A DNA stretch of 64,000 bases from Halobacteriales archaeon YIM A00013 (GCA_025041195.1 JAKCFM010000002.1:1-64000); one strand, 5' to 3'. Shown: positions 30,265-39,262, numbered from the stretch's first letter. Notes: generated by a model not told the origin, from the sequence alone. Numbers and translations: made by a program.

Positions 30265-32817
30265 CTACTGATGCTTGTTGAGGTATTTTCCGGCCGACCA
30301 TCCCCAGATATTATCATCTAGCCAGTGGACTCCCCACCATGTGTAGCCATCTTTGTGCACCGGACCATTCATAATCTCACCGACCGTTCCTGGTGTCATC
30401 GTTTTCAGTACGCGTGAGTTCGTACCGGAGCGATGGCGAGTGTTCAGATTGACCGTTGCGGTCACTCGATCTCCATCACTGAACTGTTGGCCCGAACTCC
30501 CAGTGTTGTCGTTACTGCCCCCGCCAGTTCCACCCCCACCATCACTGGACTTGAGATATTTCCCAGCTGACCACCCATGAACGCCGCTGTTATTCCATCG
30601 GATCTTCCACCATGTGTACCCACCTTTCTGGATAGGGCCATCGGTGATCTTACCGGTCGCTCCGGGAGACATTGTTTTCAGTACGCGTGAGTTTGTGCCG
30701 GGGCGGTGTCGAGTGTTCAGAGTGACCGTCGTGGCCACTTGCTCTCCATCACTGAACTGTTTTCCTGAACTCCCGGTGTCGTCACCACTGTCATCGGTAC
30801 TCTCGTCACTGCCGTCGTTGTTGCCACTATCATCACCGTTGACGAGTGCCATGAATTTTCCCCAGTCCCACGTGGAACCTGGGTCAGTGTGGTCGTTCGG
30901 ACCACAGTCCGCTTCAGGGACCTGGTGATGGCCGATGATACCGCCACCGGAGGTTGCATCACACGGTGCAACGCCCGATGGGCGGCGTTTCGGGATATTA
31001 TACTGTTCACACAGGTTACGGACGATCGCGGCAGACTTCTGGTACATCGCATCGGTGAACGTCGTTTTCCCGACGTGACCCTCGTGTTCGATCCCGATTG
31101 AATGACCATTGTAGTTCTGCCCCCCTGCGTGCCACGCGACGTCCTCGTTGCGTACCATCTGGGTTGTGTGACCGTCGGCGTTGCGAATTACGTAGTGAGC
31201 GCTTACGTTCGAATTGGGATTCTTGAGCCAGCTAATCGATCCCGAGTAGCTCCCCTCCGTGACGTGGATCACGATCCAGTTGATCTTTTGTGCACCACGA
31301 GACGCACTCGTGTAATTGGTCGAATGCGCGGGATCCCATGCGTCTGCATCACTACTCGCATTGTCCCCGCCGCCACCGCTGCCATCACTGGGTTTGAGGT
31401 ACTTCTCGGCCGACCAGCCGTGGACAGAACTGTTCCACTGGACTTTCCACCACGTATAGCCATCTGCTTGCGTAGGCCCGGCAGTGACCTCCCCGACTGT
31501 TCCGGGTGTTACAGTATCACGGACGGCCGAATCAGTACCGGGGGTAGTTCTGGTGTTCAGATCGGCTGTTGATGCAACTTGATCACCATTGTCGAATCGA
31601 TCACCAGATTCATTGCTGTCATCACTGGGTTTGAGATACTTCTCGGCCGACCAGCCGTGGACAGAACTGTTCCATTGGACTTTCCACCACGTATAGCCGT
31701 CTGCTTGCGTTGGTCCATCGGTGACCGCTCCGACTGTTCCGGGTGTTACAGTATCACGGACGGCCGAATCAGTACCGGGGGTAGTTCTGGTGTTCAAATC
31801 GGCTGTTGAAGCAACCTGATCACCATGGCTGAACTGCCCACTAGATTCATCGCTGTCATCATCTTCGGTGTTGCTCGGTTCGTCAGTGGAGGGCAACGAT
31901 TCCGCTTGATACATCTCCTGGACAATGCGTTCTGAGAGCGCATCCATATATCCCGAATGGTCGTCTCCAACCTGGGACGTTACGTCGTGCTCCGTGTAGT
32001 TTGACGGCGGTCTGTTACCGCTCTCAATGCCGGACTCCCCGAGTGCCTGGTCGAACTCACCGACGTTGAACCATGTCAGGGCATCGTCCTCCCAGCTGTG
32101 GTAGTTGAACGTGTGTCCAACTTCGTGAACGAATGCTTTGTGTGATGTTGGATGCTCAGGAGTCGGTGTCTCATTGTCGATTGCGGCCGCAAGCATACTC
32201 ACAGTGTCGATTTTGTAGCCTTTGCTCTGCCAAGTCGGGCTTTCCCGAAGCGTCCGAAGTGCATACGTGACGACACGTGCTCCGAGCGAATGGCTTATAA
32301 GTCGGAGGATGCCATTCGGACAGGACTGTCGATACTCCAAGAGGAATCGGGCCAACTTTGGCCCGTTCTTTTCAGCAGCCGTTTGTGCCGGGTTGAAGGA
32401 TGTAAAATCCGTTCCCCCGATATCGGAGTCCCAACTGAATCCAACTACGTTGCCAGAGTATCCAGCCGAGTGCAACTTCTGATTGTAGTGGGCAATCTTG
32501 TCCATGGCCTTGGATTTTGCTTTGGCACCGGCTGCGTCTTTCTCCCAACCGTGGACGACGACGGTGAGTTCTGGGGCACAGCTACGACTGACACCGGGGA
32601 CGGTGCCACGTGTGTCGTAGTCAGTTTTCGTGTGACCATCCGTTAGCAAGATCTTTTCTCCGGTATACTGTCTCCCGTTCCACGTTTGTTTCTGCGCGAA
32701 GTGATCCCGTGTCGTGATAATCGGTATTTTAGGAGTTGATTTGCTCGTAACCGCACTTGATATGGTGGACATTGCAGTCACCGTGAGTCCGGTTTGAAGC
32801 AGCTGTCTCCGTTTCAT
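30265..32817 (-). CDS. Tat-secreted alpha/beta hydrolase-SH3x2-amidase-SH3x2 protein
   Basis: From ATG 32817 this protein has 850 residues and an unusual five-part plan. A Tat signal is at 1-25 (KRRQLLQTG). A lipase-like alpha/beta hydrolase covers about 35-300, with VVVHGW near 86 and nucleophile elbow SHSLGAR near 175-181. Two almost identical SH3 domains (about 330-396 and 407-476) form a 79-residue tandem repeat visible in DNA with a 237-bp period. An N-acetylmuramoyl-L-alanine amidase (Amidase_2/AmpD type) at about 510-655 has zinc ligand H518 in VIHVTEG, H630/H631 in GHHQVP and D645 in HTDPG. Two further SH3 domains follow (about 688-756 and 778-847), joined by acidic Gly/Ser linkers. 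Amidases cut the MurNAc-peptide bond of murein. The hydrolase domain is related to the secreted protein at 48964-49869. An upstream TTG at 32832 is less likely. Confidence 0.9.
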   Translation of the reverse strand: MKRRQLLQTGLTVTAMSTISSAVTSKSTPKIPIITTRDHFAQKQTWNGRQYTGEKILLTDGHTKTDYDTRGTVPGVSRSCAPELTVVVHGWEKDAAGAKAKSKAMDKIAHYNQKLHSAGYSGNVVGFSWDSDIGGTDFTSFNPAQTAAEKNGPKLARFLLEYRQSCPNGILRLISHSLGARVVTYALRTLRESPTWQSKGYKIDTVSMLAAAIDNETPTPEHPTSHKAFVHEVGHTFNYHSWEDDALTWFNVGEFDQALGESGIESGNRPPSNYTEHDVTSQVGDDHSGYMDALSERIVQEMYQAESLPSTDEPSNTEDDDSDESSGQFSHGDQVASTADLNTRTTPGTDSAVRDTVTPGTVGAVTDGPTQADGYTWWKVQWNSSVHGWSAEKYLKPSDDSNESGDRFDNGDQVASTADLNTRTTPGTDSAVRDTVTPGTVGEVTAGPTQADGYTWWKVQWNSSVHGWSAEKYLKPSDGSGGGGDNASSDADAWDPAHSTNYTSASRGAQKINWIVIHVTEGSYSGSISWLKNPNSNVSAHYVIRNADGHTTQMVRNEDVAWHAGGQNYNGHSIGIEHEGHVGKTTFTDAMYQKSAAIVRNLCEQYNIPKRRPSGVAPCDATSGGGIIGHHQVPEADCGPNDHTDPGSTWDWGKFMALVNGDDSGNNDGSDESTDDSGDDTGSSGKQFSDGEQVATTVTLNTRHRPGTNSRVLKTMSPGATGKITDGPIQKGGYTWWKIRWNNSGVHGWSAGKYLKSSDGGGGTGGGSNDNTGSSGQQFSDGDRVTATVNLNTRHRSGTNSRVLKTMTPGTVGEIMNGPVHKDGYTWWGVHWLDDNIWGWSAGKYLNKHQ

Positions 32818-32880
32818 ATCGTCTATAGACAATTGAGTGGTATATACTTCCTCTGGGAACAGAATATATATTTGACTATA

Positions 32881-33096
32881 TCATTGTGAAATAGGGGTTT
32901 TTGATATATCGACGCGGACGTATCGGTCGGCAGAGAATTTGACTACATAGCTCTTTTTAGTATGACAGTATGCCAGCCATCCCAGTCGACACGTCTTGGG
33001 CGGGTTGGGGATCTGGCTAGGGGCTTTGTACTCGTCGTATTCATAGAGGCCCCGGAACTCCCACTTGTGGCACCACGATGCCCCAGTTGGTTGCGG
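32881..33096 (-). pseudogene. possible gene fragment without a start codon
   Basis: A leftward open frame of about 71 codons has convincing protein composition (WCHKWEFRGLYEYDEYK, then PPKTCRLGWLAYCHTKK and a beta-like tail). It begins right after a stop at 33097-33099 and contains no ATG or GTG. The neighbouring frame upstream (TSFIAATNWGIVVPQ) may be its continuation, implying a frameshift. Family not recognised. The rest of the spacer 32833-33231 holds the promoters of the amidase and ligase genes. Confidence 0.3.
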
Positions 33097-33231
33097 CTAT
33101 GAATGAGGTTTGGAAGTGCCGAATTATATCTCGCTATCACTGTAGTCGATTTGATCGCATGCAGAATGCATTCTAAAGTATACTAATTATTAGTGTTAAG
33201 TGGATTCATAAACTACTCTGGTTTGTAGTAG

Positions 33232-34575
33232 ATGAATGCCAGTAATTCAATGTGGAATCCTGCGTTAGAGACGATGTCACGTGAAGATTGCAGGGAGTAT
33301 CAACTAAACAGACTGCAAGAGCAATTACAACATGCAAAAGACAACACCGAGTTTTATAACGAAAAATTATCGGATATCCGTCCAGAGAACATCACGACGA
33401 TGGAGATGGTGACGACCATCCCAACCACAACGAAATCTGAGATTCGAAACGCCCAACAGCTGGGTGATGGTTTGTACGGCAATCTTCTTGCAGTTGATAC
33501 GGAAGCAATCATCTCGTATCATCAGACATCTGGAACTACTGGAAGCCCGATTCGACAGAGTGACTCGCTCCGTGACTGGGAATGGTGGACTGACTGCTGG
33601 GCAACCGTGCTTTGGGCGCATGGGGTCCGTCCAGAGGATACCGTCTTTTTTCCGTTCTCCTATGGAGTCTTCGTAGCATTCTGGGCAGCTCACTCCGCTG
33701 CGAAACGAATCGGCGCCCAGGTTATCCCCGGTGGGGGGATGTCGTCAGTACAGCGTGTCGAAAAAATTGCCGACCTGAATCCCACGGTCGTCACTCTGAC
33801 GCCAACGTACGCCTTCCGACTCGCTGAGGTTGCTGCGCAAGAAGGGATCGATCTACGTGCGTCTGCAGTGGACACGATTATCTGTGCGGGTGAGCCGGGG
33901 GCAAGCGTAGCAAGCACGAAGAAGGCGTTAGAAGACCTCTGGGGGGCACAGGTGTACGATCATGCAGGAGCAACTGAAGCCGGTGCGTGGGGGTTTTCTT
34001 GCAGTAGTGATGATCTTGGCTTGCACGTCAACGAAGCCCGCTTTCTTGTTGAAGTCCTTGGTCCAGATGATGAGCCGGTGTCCCCGGGTTCCCTTGGTCG
34101 CCTTGTAGTCACACCGCTCAATCGTTATGCACAACCATACGTTCGCTTTGAACTCTCCGATCGGGTTCGGCTTTCTGAAAAGAATGAGTGTGAGTGTGGA
34201 CGGAGATACCGCTTCGTAGCGGGAGGTGTCCTGGGTAGGGAAGACGAATTCAAGACGGTTAATGGAACACTGCTGTCGCCCCGTACTGTCGAAGATATCG
34301 TTCACGGATTCGACGGCATACTGAATGAGTTTCACGTGCAGATCAAGGACCATCCAGAAAAAGACCTTGATACCATTGCCATTGCTGTTGAATCTGACCA
34401 GAACCACGATTACAGTACTCAACGCATTAGCAGGCAGTTACGCAAAGAGCTGCGACGGCACACCCACCTTACCTTCACTGTGAATGTGCGTCAATCCGGC
34501 ACCCTCGATAGAAACACACACAAAAGCAATCGATTTTCTGACCTTCGCCAACGGAGAGCCCAATATAGACAATGA
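33232..34575 (+). CDS. PaaK-like phenylacetate-CoA ligase / aryl adenylating enzyme
   Basis: The 447-residue protein belongs to the ANL superfamily in its PaaK branch. It has the P-loop-like TSGTTGSPIR at 99-108, the CAGEPG element near 218, YDHAGATEAGAWGF at 242-255 and a cysteine pair ECECGRRYR near 319. The C-terminal lid domain contains GREDEFKTVNGTLLSP near 335. Such enzymes adenylate an aromatic or acyl carboxylate and usually pass it to CoA. It is the first gene of a rightward operon with a small helical protein (ATGA overlap) and a UbiA prenyltransferase. With a chorismate lyase-like gene nearby, 4-hydroxybenzoate is a reasonable guess as substrate. Confidence 0.88.
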   Translation: MNASNSMWNPALETMSREDCREYQLNRLQEQLQHAKDNTEFYNEKLSDIRPENITTMEMVTTIPTTTKSEIRNAQQLGDGLYGNLLAVDTEAIISYHQTSGTTGSPIRQSDSLRDWEWWTDCWATVLWAHGVRPEDTVFFPFSYGVFVAFWAAHSAAKRIGAQVIPGGGMSSVQRVEKIADLNPTVVTLTPTYAFRLAEVAAQEGIDLRASAVDTIICAGEPGASVASTKKALEDLWGAQVYDHAGATEAGAWGFSCSSDDLGLHVNEARFLVEVLGPDDEPVSPGSLGRLVVTPLNRYAQPYVRFELSDRVRLSEKNECECGRRYRFVAGGVLGREDEFKTVNGTLLSPRTVEDIVHGFDGILNEFHVQIKDHPEKDLDTIAIAVESDQNHDYSTQRISRQLRKELRRHTHLTFTVNVRQSGTLDRNTHKSNRFSDLRQRRAQYRQ

Positions 34576-34787
34576 TTAGCGAAGAAAACACCCAAAAAAC
34601 TCCTGAAGAAACACTCAAAGAGATACGAACCCATACAGAAACGATTCGGGAAGAACTCACACAAATCGAGAACCTATCTGGGAGATGTCAAATTCCAGCA
34701 GTTGAGCGTACTACTCTGCAACTTCGCAGCGTTCTTCGGACCATGGAACTGCATATACCACCTTGTTTGGATGAGGGTGAAGAGTAA
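34572..34787 (+). CDS. small acidic helical protein, unknown function
   Basis: This 71-residue protein starts within the stop of the ligase gene (ATGA at 34572-34575), a strong sign that it is translated. It is Glu/Thr-rich and predicted helical, possibly a coiled coil (ETLKEIRTHTETIREELTQI), with two cysteines. No family recognised. Translational coupling suggests it assists the ligase, for example as a subunit. Confidence 0.6.
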   Translation: MISEENTQKTPEETLKEIRTHTETIREELTQIENLSGRCQIPAVERTTLQLRSVLRTMELHIPPCLDEGEE

Positions 34788-34943
34788 GCTTCGTAGGCAG
34801 ATACCCATTACAAAACGCAGATTTTTGGTGCTTGTACTGTTGCAGATAGCAATAAAAATGGTAGTGACGGTAATCACATCTTATCAGTTATTTTTACATC
34901 TCTAAATAAATTATAACTGTTCTCGGTAGGATCTATATAGCAT

Positions 34944-35903
34944 ATGGGAATTATACAAGACTGTGAGACCACACGGGCTAAGGCTTGGCTAATGGCCACC
35001 AGACCGATGACGCTCCCGGTGGGAGTGTCGCCAATTCTTATCGGCGCTGGGCTCGCGTTTCACCATGGTATCTTCGTGTTTGAGATTGCAGTGGCTTCAC
35101 TCGTGGCGAACTTACTCAATCAGCAGGGGACACATTTTGTAAATGACTATTATGATGCCATACGGGGAATCGATACCGATGAACGGGAGGGATTTGTACG
35201 CGTTACCCAGGCCGGACTTATTCCTACAGAGAATGTCAAGCGAGGGATAGTCGTAATCTACACCTTGATATTTCTAGCTGGAATCTATCCCGTTTACGTT
35301 GGTGGGATTCCAATGCTTGTGATGGGTATCGTGCTTGCAGTCGGTGGGTTTCTTTATGCGGGCCCCCCCTTGTATTTCGGAGATCTCGGTCTCGGCGATA
35401 GTACCATATTCTTAGGATTCGGAGTATTTCCTTCATGTGCCACGTACTACTTGATGGCAGTCGCAAATTCGGGGGTTGGACCGTTTCCCGTTGGACTACC
35501 CCCAGGAACTGTTCCACCTGTAGCGATCATCGCCAGTTTAGCAGCTGCAGGCTTTGCCACTGGCATGATGATAATAAATAATATTCGAGACTGTGAAACT
35601 GATGCAAACGCAGGAAAGCGTACGATTCCAGTTCGATTTGGGTATCAATTTACCCGTCTCGAATTCATCGTTGTGATCGGAGTGGTGTATCTCGCACCGA
35701 TCACACTTTGGCGTGTATACGGATTCGAACTGTGGATCCTTCTCCCCGTTCTGTCGCTTCCGTATGCAGCTATTGTCATATATAATGTATTGACCAACAC
35801 TGATAGTGCGTTAAATCGCACCCTGATCAGAGAAGGACATCTAACATCGTTGCATTCTATATTGTTCACCCTTGGATTGGTTATTCCACAATTTATTAGA
35901 TAG
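34944..35903 (+). CDS. UbiA superfamily prenyltransferase (MenA-like)
   Basis: The 319-residue integral membrane protein has about eight to nine spans and both Asp-rich motifs of the family. NDYYDAIRGIDTD is at 67-79 and NNIRDCETDANAGKRTIP at about 212-229. The GKRT ending of the second motif is typical of MenA (1,4-dihydroxy-2-naphthoate prenyltransferase). Such enzymes join an isoprenoid diphosphate to an aromatic ring at the membrane. Haloarchaea need a MenA for menaquinone. Whether this is that gene or a paralogue acting on a benzoate-derived ring cannot be decided here. It is 156 bp after the small helical protein and likely in its operon. Confidence 0.9.
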   Translation: MGIIQDCETTRAKAWLMATRPMTLPVGVSPILIGAGLAFHHGIFVFEIAVASLVANLLNQQGTHFVNDYYDAIRGIDTDEREGFVRVTQAGLIPTENVKRGIVVIYTLIFLAGIYPVYVGGIPMLVMGIVLAVGGFLYAGPPLYFGDLGLGDSTIFLGFGVFPSCATYYLMAVANSGVGPFPVGLPPGTVPPVAIIASLAAAGFATGMMIINNIRDCETDANAGKRTIPVRFGYQFTRLEFIVVIGVVYLAPITLWRVYGFELWILLPVLSLPYAAIVIYNVLTNTDSALNRTLIREGHLTSLHSILFTLGLVIPQFIR

Positions 35904-35940
35904 TTTATAATATAACGTAGGGTAAGTGTGGTAAAAGGGT

Positions 35941-35972
35941 TGGGGGAGTGGGTTTTTCACCCAAACTCCATC
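35941..35972. terminator. possible bidirectional terminator between convergent operons
   Basis: TGGGT and ACCCA around a TTTTC loop, flanked by gag and aactc, form a short hairpin at about 35949-35964. It lies in the 103-bp gap between the prenyltransferase and the convergent FAD monooxygenase. A terminator role is inferred from position. Confidence 0.35.
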
Positions 35973-36006
35973 TGTTGGTGGGCAATTGCTTTGTTACTCG
36001 TTTGTA

Positions 36007-37230
36007 TCAGTAGAACTGCGTGGCATCTGGATTTTTGCGAGGACCATACGGTGCGTCGTCGAGCCATTCGCCGGCTCCCTCCCAGCATCTGGCCAGTTTC
36101 GCAGCGGCAGTCTTCTTGATTTTCGTTGTTAAGCGATTACTCTGGAGGTGCTCAAGGGCTTTTCCAGCGGCATATTTGTTATACTCAGCTGCCTTCTTTC
36201 TTCGCGTCCCATATCGTTTGATTTCAGCCTCCGCAATCGAGGCAGTCTCTGCAGTAATGGCCACTGTGATGGCCGAGGCGGCCCCATCTGCGTCGGCGAT
36301 TCCCGAGTTCATTCCTCGTGCGCCAAATGGGGCGAATAAATGAGCGGCTTCACCTGCGAGCAAGATGCGTTGGTGAGCGTCGACAAAGGAGTCCGCTGTA
36401 ACTTGTTTGAACGTATACTGAGAAATCCAGGAAATACGGGATCGATATCGTTCTCCCAGGACAGTCGCTACCATTTCGCTTGCAATCTCTTCAGTTTCGA
36501 ATTTTGCTGGGTCGTCGGATTGGTTGCATTGGATGTCAACCCGCCACCCGCCCGTAAACGGAATAATCAAGACATTTCGTCCGCCAACACCTGGGTGACT
36601 ATAATGGAACACTCGCTCAACTTCCCGAGGATCTTCAGGTGTTTCTTCAACATCGATGACAATAAATGAATTTTCCGACGCTTCTCCTTGAAAATTTGCA
36701 TTAATCCCGTTACGAACTGTCGACCCAGCTCCATCAGCACCAACGAGATACTCTGTTCTCCATACGTCACCATCGACAGTTTGGACGCGAACACCATCCT
36801 GCTGTTGTTCTACGTGTTCAACTTCAGAACTCCAGTGTATGGTTCCGCCCTGGTGATTGAACGCCTCTCGAAGGATTGATTCGGTCATGCTCTGTGGAAG
36901 ACTCGTAAAATGCGGTAAATCACCAGCCCCTCCTGGATCAGAATACGTGCGTGAAAATATTTCGTTGCCGTGCCAAAGCGTTCGTCTGGTTGGCCATATG
37001 AGGCCTTTTTGAGCGATCTTCTGGCCTACTCCGGGATACATCTGCTCTAGCCGATGGAGCGTTGAGCCATGAATGTATATCGCACGGGTTCCGCTTCGGT
37101 TTCGATCCCTCGAATCTGCTTCAAGAATGATTGCCTCGACGCCCCGCGCACGAAGGGCAATCCCTGTTGCTAATCCGGTCGGACCGGCTCCGACGATGAG
37201 GACTGGTGCTGATTTGTTACTGGTACTCAT
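36007..37230 (-). CDS. FAD-dependent aromatic monooxygenase (PheA/UbiH type)
   Basis: The 407-residue flavoprotein shows the N-terminal Rossmann motif GAGPTGLATGIALRARG at 14-30, EYLVGADGAGSTVR (the DG motif) at about 160-173, and the second FAD motif LLAGEAAHLFAPFGARGMNSG at about 290-310. This is the class A (single-component) aromatic hydroxylase layout, which inserts one oxygen into a phenolic ring using NAD(P)H. It is last in a leftward operon after the chorismate lyase-like gene (30-bp gap). A ring hydroxylation step in the same pathway is inferred. Confidence 0.9.
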   Translation of the reverse strand: MSTSNKSAPVLIVGAGPTGLATGIALRARGVEAIILEADSRDRNRSGTRAIYIHGSTLHRLEQMYPGVGQKIAQKGLIWPTRRTLWHGNEIFSRTYSDPGGAGDLPHFTSLPQSMTESILREAFNHQGGTIHWSSEVEHVEQQQDGVRVQTVDGDVWRTEYLVGADGAGSTVRNGINANFQGEASENSFIVIDVEETPEDPREVERVFHYSHPGVGGRNVLIIPFTGGWRVDIQCNQSDDPAKFETEEIASEMVATVLGERYRSRISWISQYTFKQVTADSFVDAHQRILLAGEAAHLFAPFGARGMNSGIADADGAASAITVAITAETASIAEAEIKRYGTRRKKAAEYNKYAAGKALEHLQSNRLTTKIKKTAAAKLARCWEGAGEWLDDAPYGPRKNPDATQFY

Positions 37231-37260
37231 TGTAACTGATTGGAGGAGGGTAGAGATTGC

Positions 37261-37785
37261 TCACTCCCCAATGAACGTTTCAATTTTATCTTTTGGAAAA
37301 TACTCTACGATATTCATAATACTGGCCTTTTTGTGGTGGATACTGTACGTCCGCTTGAGTAGCTCACTGGTGTTTGCGGTAATGAACGACGGAAATTGCT
37401 CTTGTGTTGCTATGATATCGAAATCCATGAGCTCACGGAATGTCTCGAACCGCTCGTTCCAAAACATGGCACCGATACCAATCTCTTGCTCACGGAGCAT
37501 CGCCTCATATTGCGGATCAAGACTCTGTAAGTCAACCTCAGACGTTGCCCAAACCAATGGGTCAGGATCTACCGGGGATTCTAGCGCCACCCTGCGATAG
37601 AGCGTTTCTCCACGAATATGTCGAGCGAGAATAGTTACTGTGATTGGGTGGCCAGTGAGTGCCTCAAGCATACGTGTGACAGTTCCATCATGAGTAAGAA
37701 GGACGCGCTCAATTGGAGAGAACCTATTCTCATCGATTCGCATCTGTCGAGTATTGAATGACGTAACTGATTGTTTTGGTACCAT
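37261..37785 (-). CDS. chorismate lyase-like protein (DUF98/UbiC family)
   Basis: The 174-residue protein fits the DUF98 chorismate pyruvate-lyase family, which includes mycobacterial enzymes that release 4-hydroxybenzoate from chorismate. Family features are LTHDGTVTRMLEALTG (30-45), RRVALES (64-70), SEVDLQSLDPQYEAMLREQ (82-100), EIGIGAMF (101-108) and the C-terminal RTYSIHHKKASIMNIVEYF. It lies between the O-methyltransferase (120-bp gap) and the FAD monooxygenase on the same strand. Such genes are rare in haloarchaea as far as I know. The product would feed the ligase and prenyltransferase of the facing operon. Confidence 0.82.
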   Translation of the reverse strand: MVPKQSVTSFNTRQMRIDENRFSPIERVLLTHDGTVTRMLEALTGHPITVTILARHIRGETLYRRVALESPVDPDPLVWATSEVDLQSLDPQYEAMLREQEIGIGAMFWNERFETFRELMDFDIIATQEQFPSFITANTSELLKRTYSIHHKKASIMNIVEYFPKDKIETFIGE

Positions 37786-37905
37786 GGATCAACAGAATAC
37801 TCCGCGATACATATATTTACTTGCATATCTAAATATAGTGGAAAAACTAAATAGGACCTGAAGATGCTGATTTGTAATAGTACAGAAAATCAATTCGAAA
37901 TATAT

Positions 37906-38922
37906 TCAATTAGTGGTGGCATGGATGGCACCTAATAATTTGTTTTCTGAGAAATTAGTTTCTGTATGCTTCCATCCACTGCGGTTGAGGAGCGATTTGT
38001 ATTCATCCACGGTGCGTTCACGGCCATCTGCCCAGACAATCATCTGCATATCGTAGAGCGAACCGAAATGAGCCGGCTCTGCGTTGGGTATTACATGTTC
38101 AATCACGAGGAGCTGTGCATCATCTGGCGATTGCTCGCGTACTGTGGAAAGTAACTGGATAGCTTGGATATCACTCCAATCATGGATGATGTGCTTGAGT
38201 AGATACATATCAGCATGAGGAACCGCTTCGAACATGTCGCCACAAGCATATGAACAGCGATTAGCGACGCCGAATTCATTTGCTAGTTGGAGTGTGTCTG
38301 CTTCGAGAAGCGGGGATTGGTCGTATACAGTGCCTGTGAGTGATTGATACTCTGAGAGAAGCATACACAGCAGATAACCGTGACCACCACCAATATCACA
38401 GGCGTGACCTTCTTCTGCGATGGGCGAGGAAGATAACAACTGCCGAATTTCGGTGGCGTGCAGTCGTGAGTAACTTCTCATTCCATCGTTCACCATCATT
38501 GCAGTTTCGAGATTTGCTGCCAGGTACTCGAAAAGTGGCTGTCCAAACTCACGAACAAATGTATTTTGTTCACCATCTGCGATCAGTTCGGGGAGATGTT
38601 TCCAGAGGTCGTTACTTAACTCACTAGTCTCAAATAACAGATACTCAGTAATCGATTCTGTATGATCTTCGGAGAGATATTCACCTGTCGGCGTCAGCGA
38701 GTATCCCGCTTCAGATTCCGTGAGTACCCCTAGCGTTACAAGTGACCGGAGCAACCGATTGCCGTGATCAGGGTCAATATCCAACGCGTTTGTTATCTCT
38801 CTGCTATCTCTCGGCTCTGTTCCAACCGCTTCGAATACACCAACCCTGATTCCTACGCCGAGAATTCGCCCACGTGTAAGTCCAAATACTATCTCTCGGA
38901 TGTCTTCTTTTGCAGATTTCAT
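37906..38922 (-). CDS. SAM-dependent O-methyltransferase (Methyltransf_2 type)
   Basis: The 338-residue protein has the two-domain plan of small-molecule O-methyltransferases. An N-terminal winged-helix dimerisation domain (about 10-95, with ITNALDIDPDHGNRLLRSL) precedes a Rossmann SAM domain. The SAM domain has CDIGGGHGYLL near residue 174, LKHIIHDWSD at about 245 (HDW motif with the catalytic-type His) and LLVIEHVIP near 272. Relatives methylate phenolic hydroxyls of plant and bacterial metabolites or quinone precursors. It is the first gene of the leftward operon. The ring it acts on is probably the product of its neighbours. Confidence 0.9.
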   Translation of the reverse strand: MKSAKEDIREIVFGLTRGRILGVGIRVGVFEAVGTEPRDSREITNALDIDPDHGNRLLRSLVTLGVLTESEAGYSLTPTGEYLSEDHTESITEYLLFETSELSNDLWKHLPELIADGEQNTFVREFGQPLFEYLAANLETAMMVNDGMRSYSRLHATEIRQLLSSSPIAEEGHACDIGGGHGYLLCMLLSEYQSLTGTVYDQSPLLEADTLQLANEFGVANRCSYACGDMFEAVPHADMYLLKHIIHDWSDIQAIQLLSTVREQSPDDAQLLVIEHVIPNAEPAHFGSLYDMQMIVWADGRERTVDEYKSLLNRSGWKHTETNFSENKLLGAIHATTN

Positions 38923-39262
38923 GTGTTTGTATTACTATTTATATCCAAATTATATGGTATCGATGGCATTTAATCACCTTTCGCCAATGCACTAGATACG
39001 TGTTATATATGATATAGCTGTCCATCTTCGTCAATTCCAATTACTTCACAGTAATAATGTTATTGTGCAAATCAATTGATGTGGTGGGCGCTTGGTATGG
39101 GTGTGTAGACAGCGGACAGACGTATCTCGATGCTGGGACACCTTCTGACCTGCCATCGAATGTACGTCAACAGTCTCTTCAGTACGTTAGCTGATAGCTG
39201 GTTTTTTCGTTGCATCCAGGCCGATCCTGGCAACATCTACACCCCGTACCCCTCCTGATTAT
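38923..39262. other. divergent intergenic region
   Basis: It separates the O-methyltransferase operon (leftward) from the importer operon (rightward). AT-rich tracts at 38935-38965 and 39000-39060 are candidate promoters. Nothing coding is seen. Confidence 0.4.
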
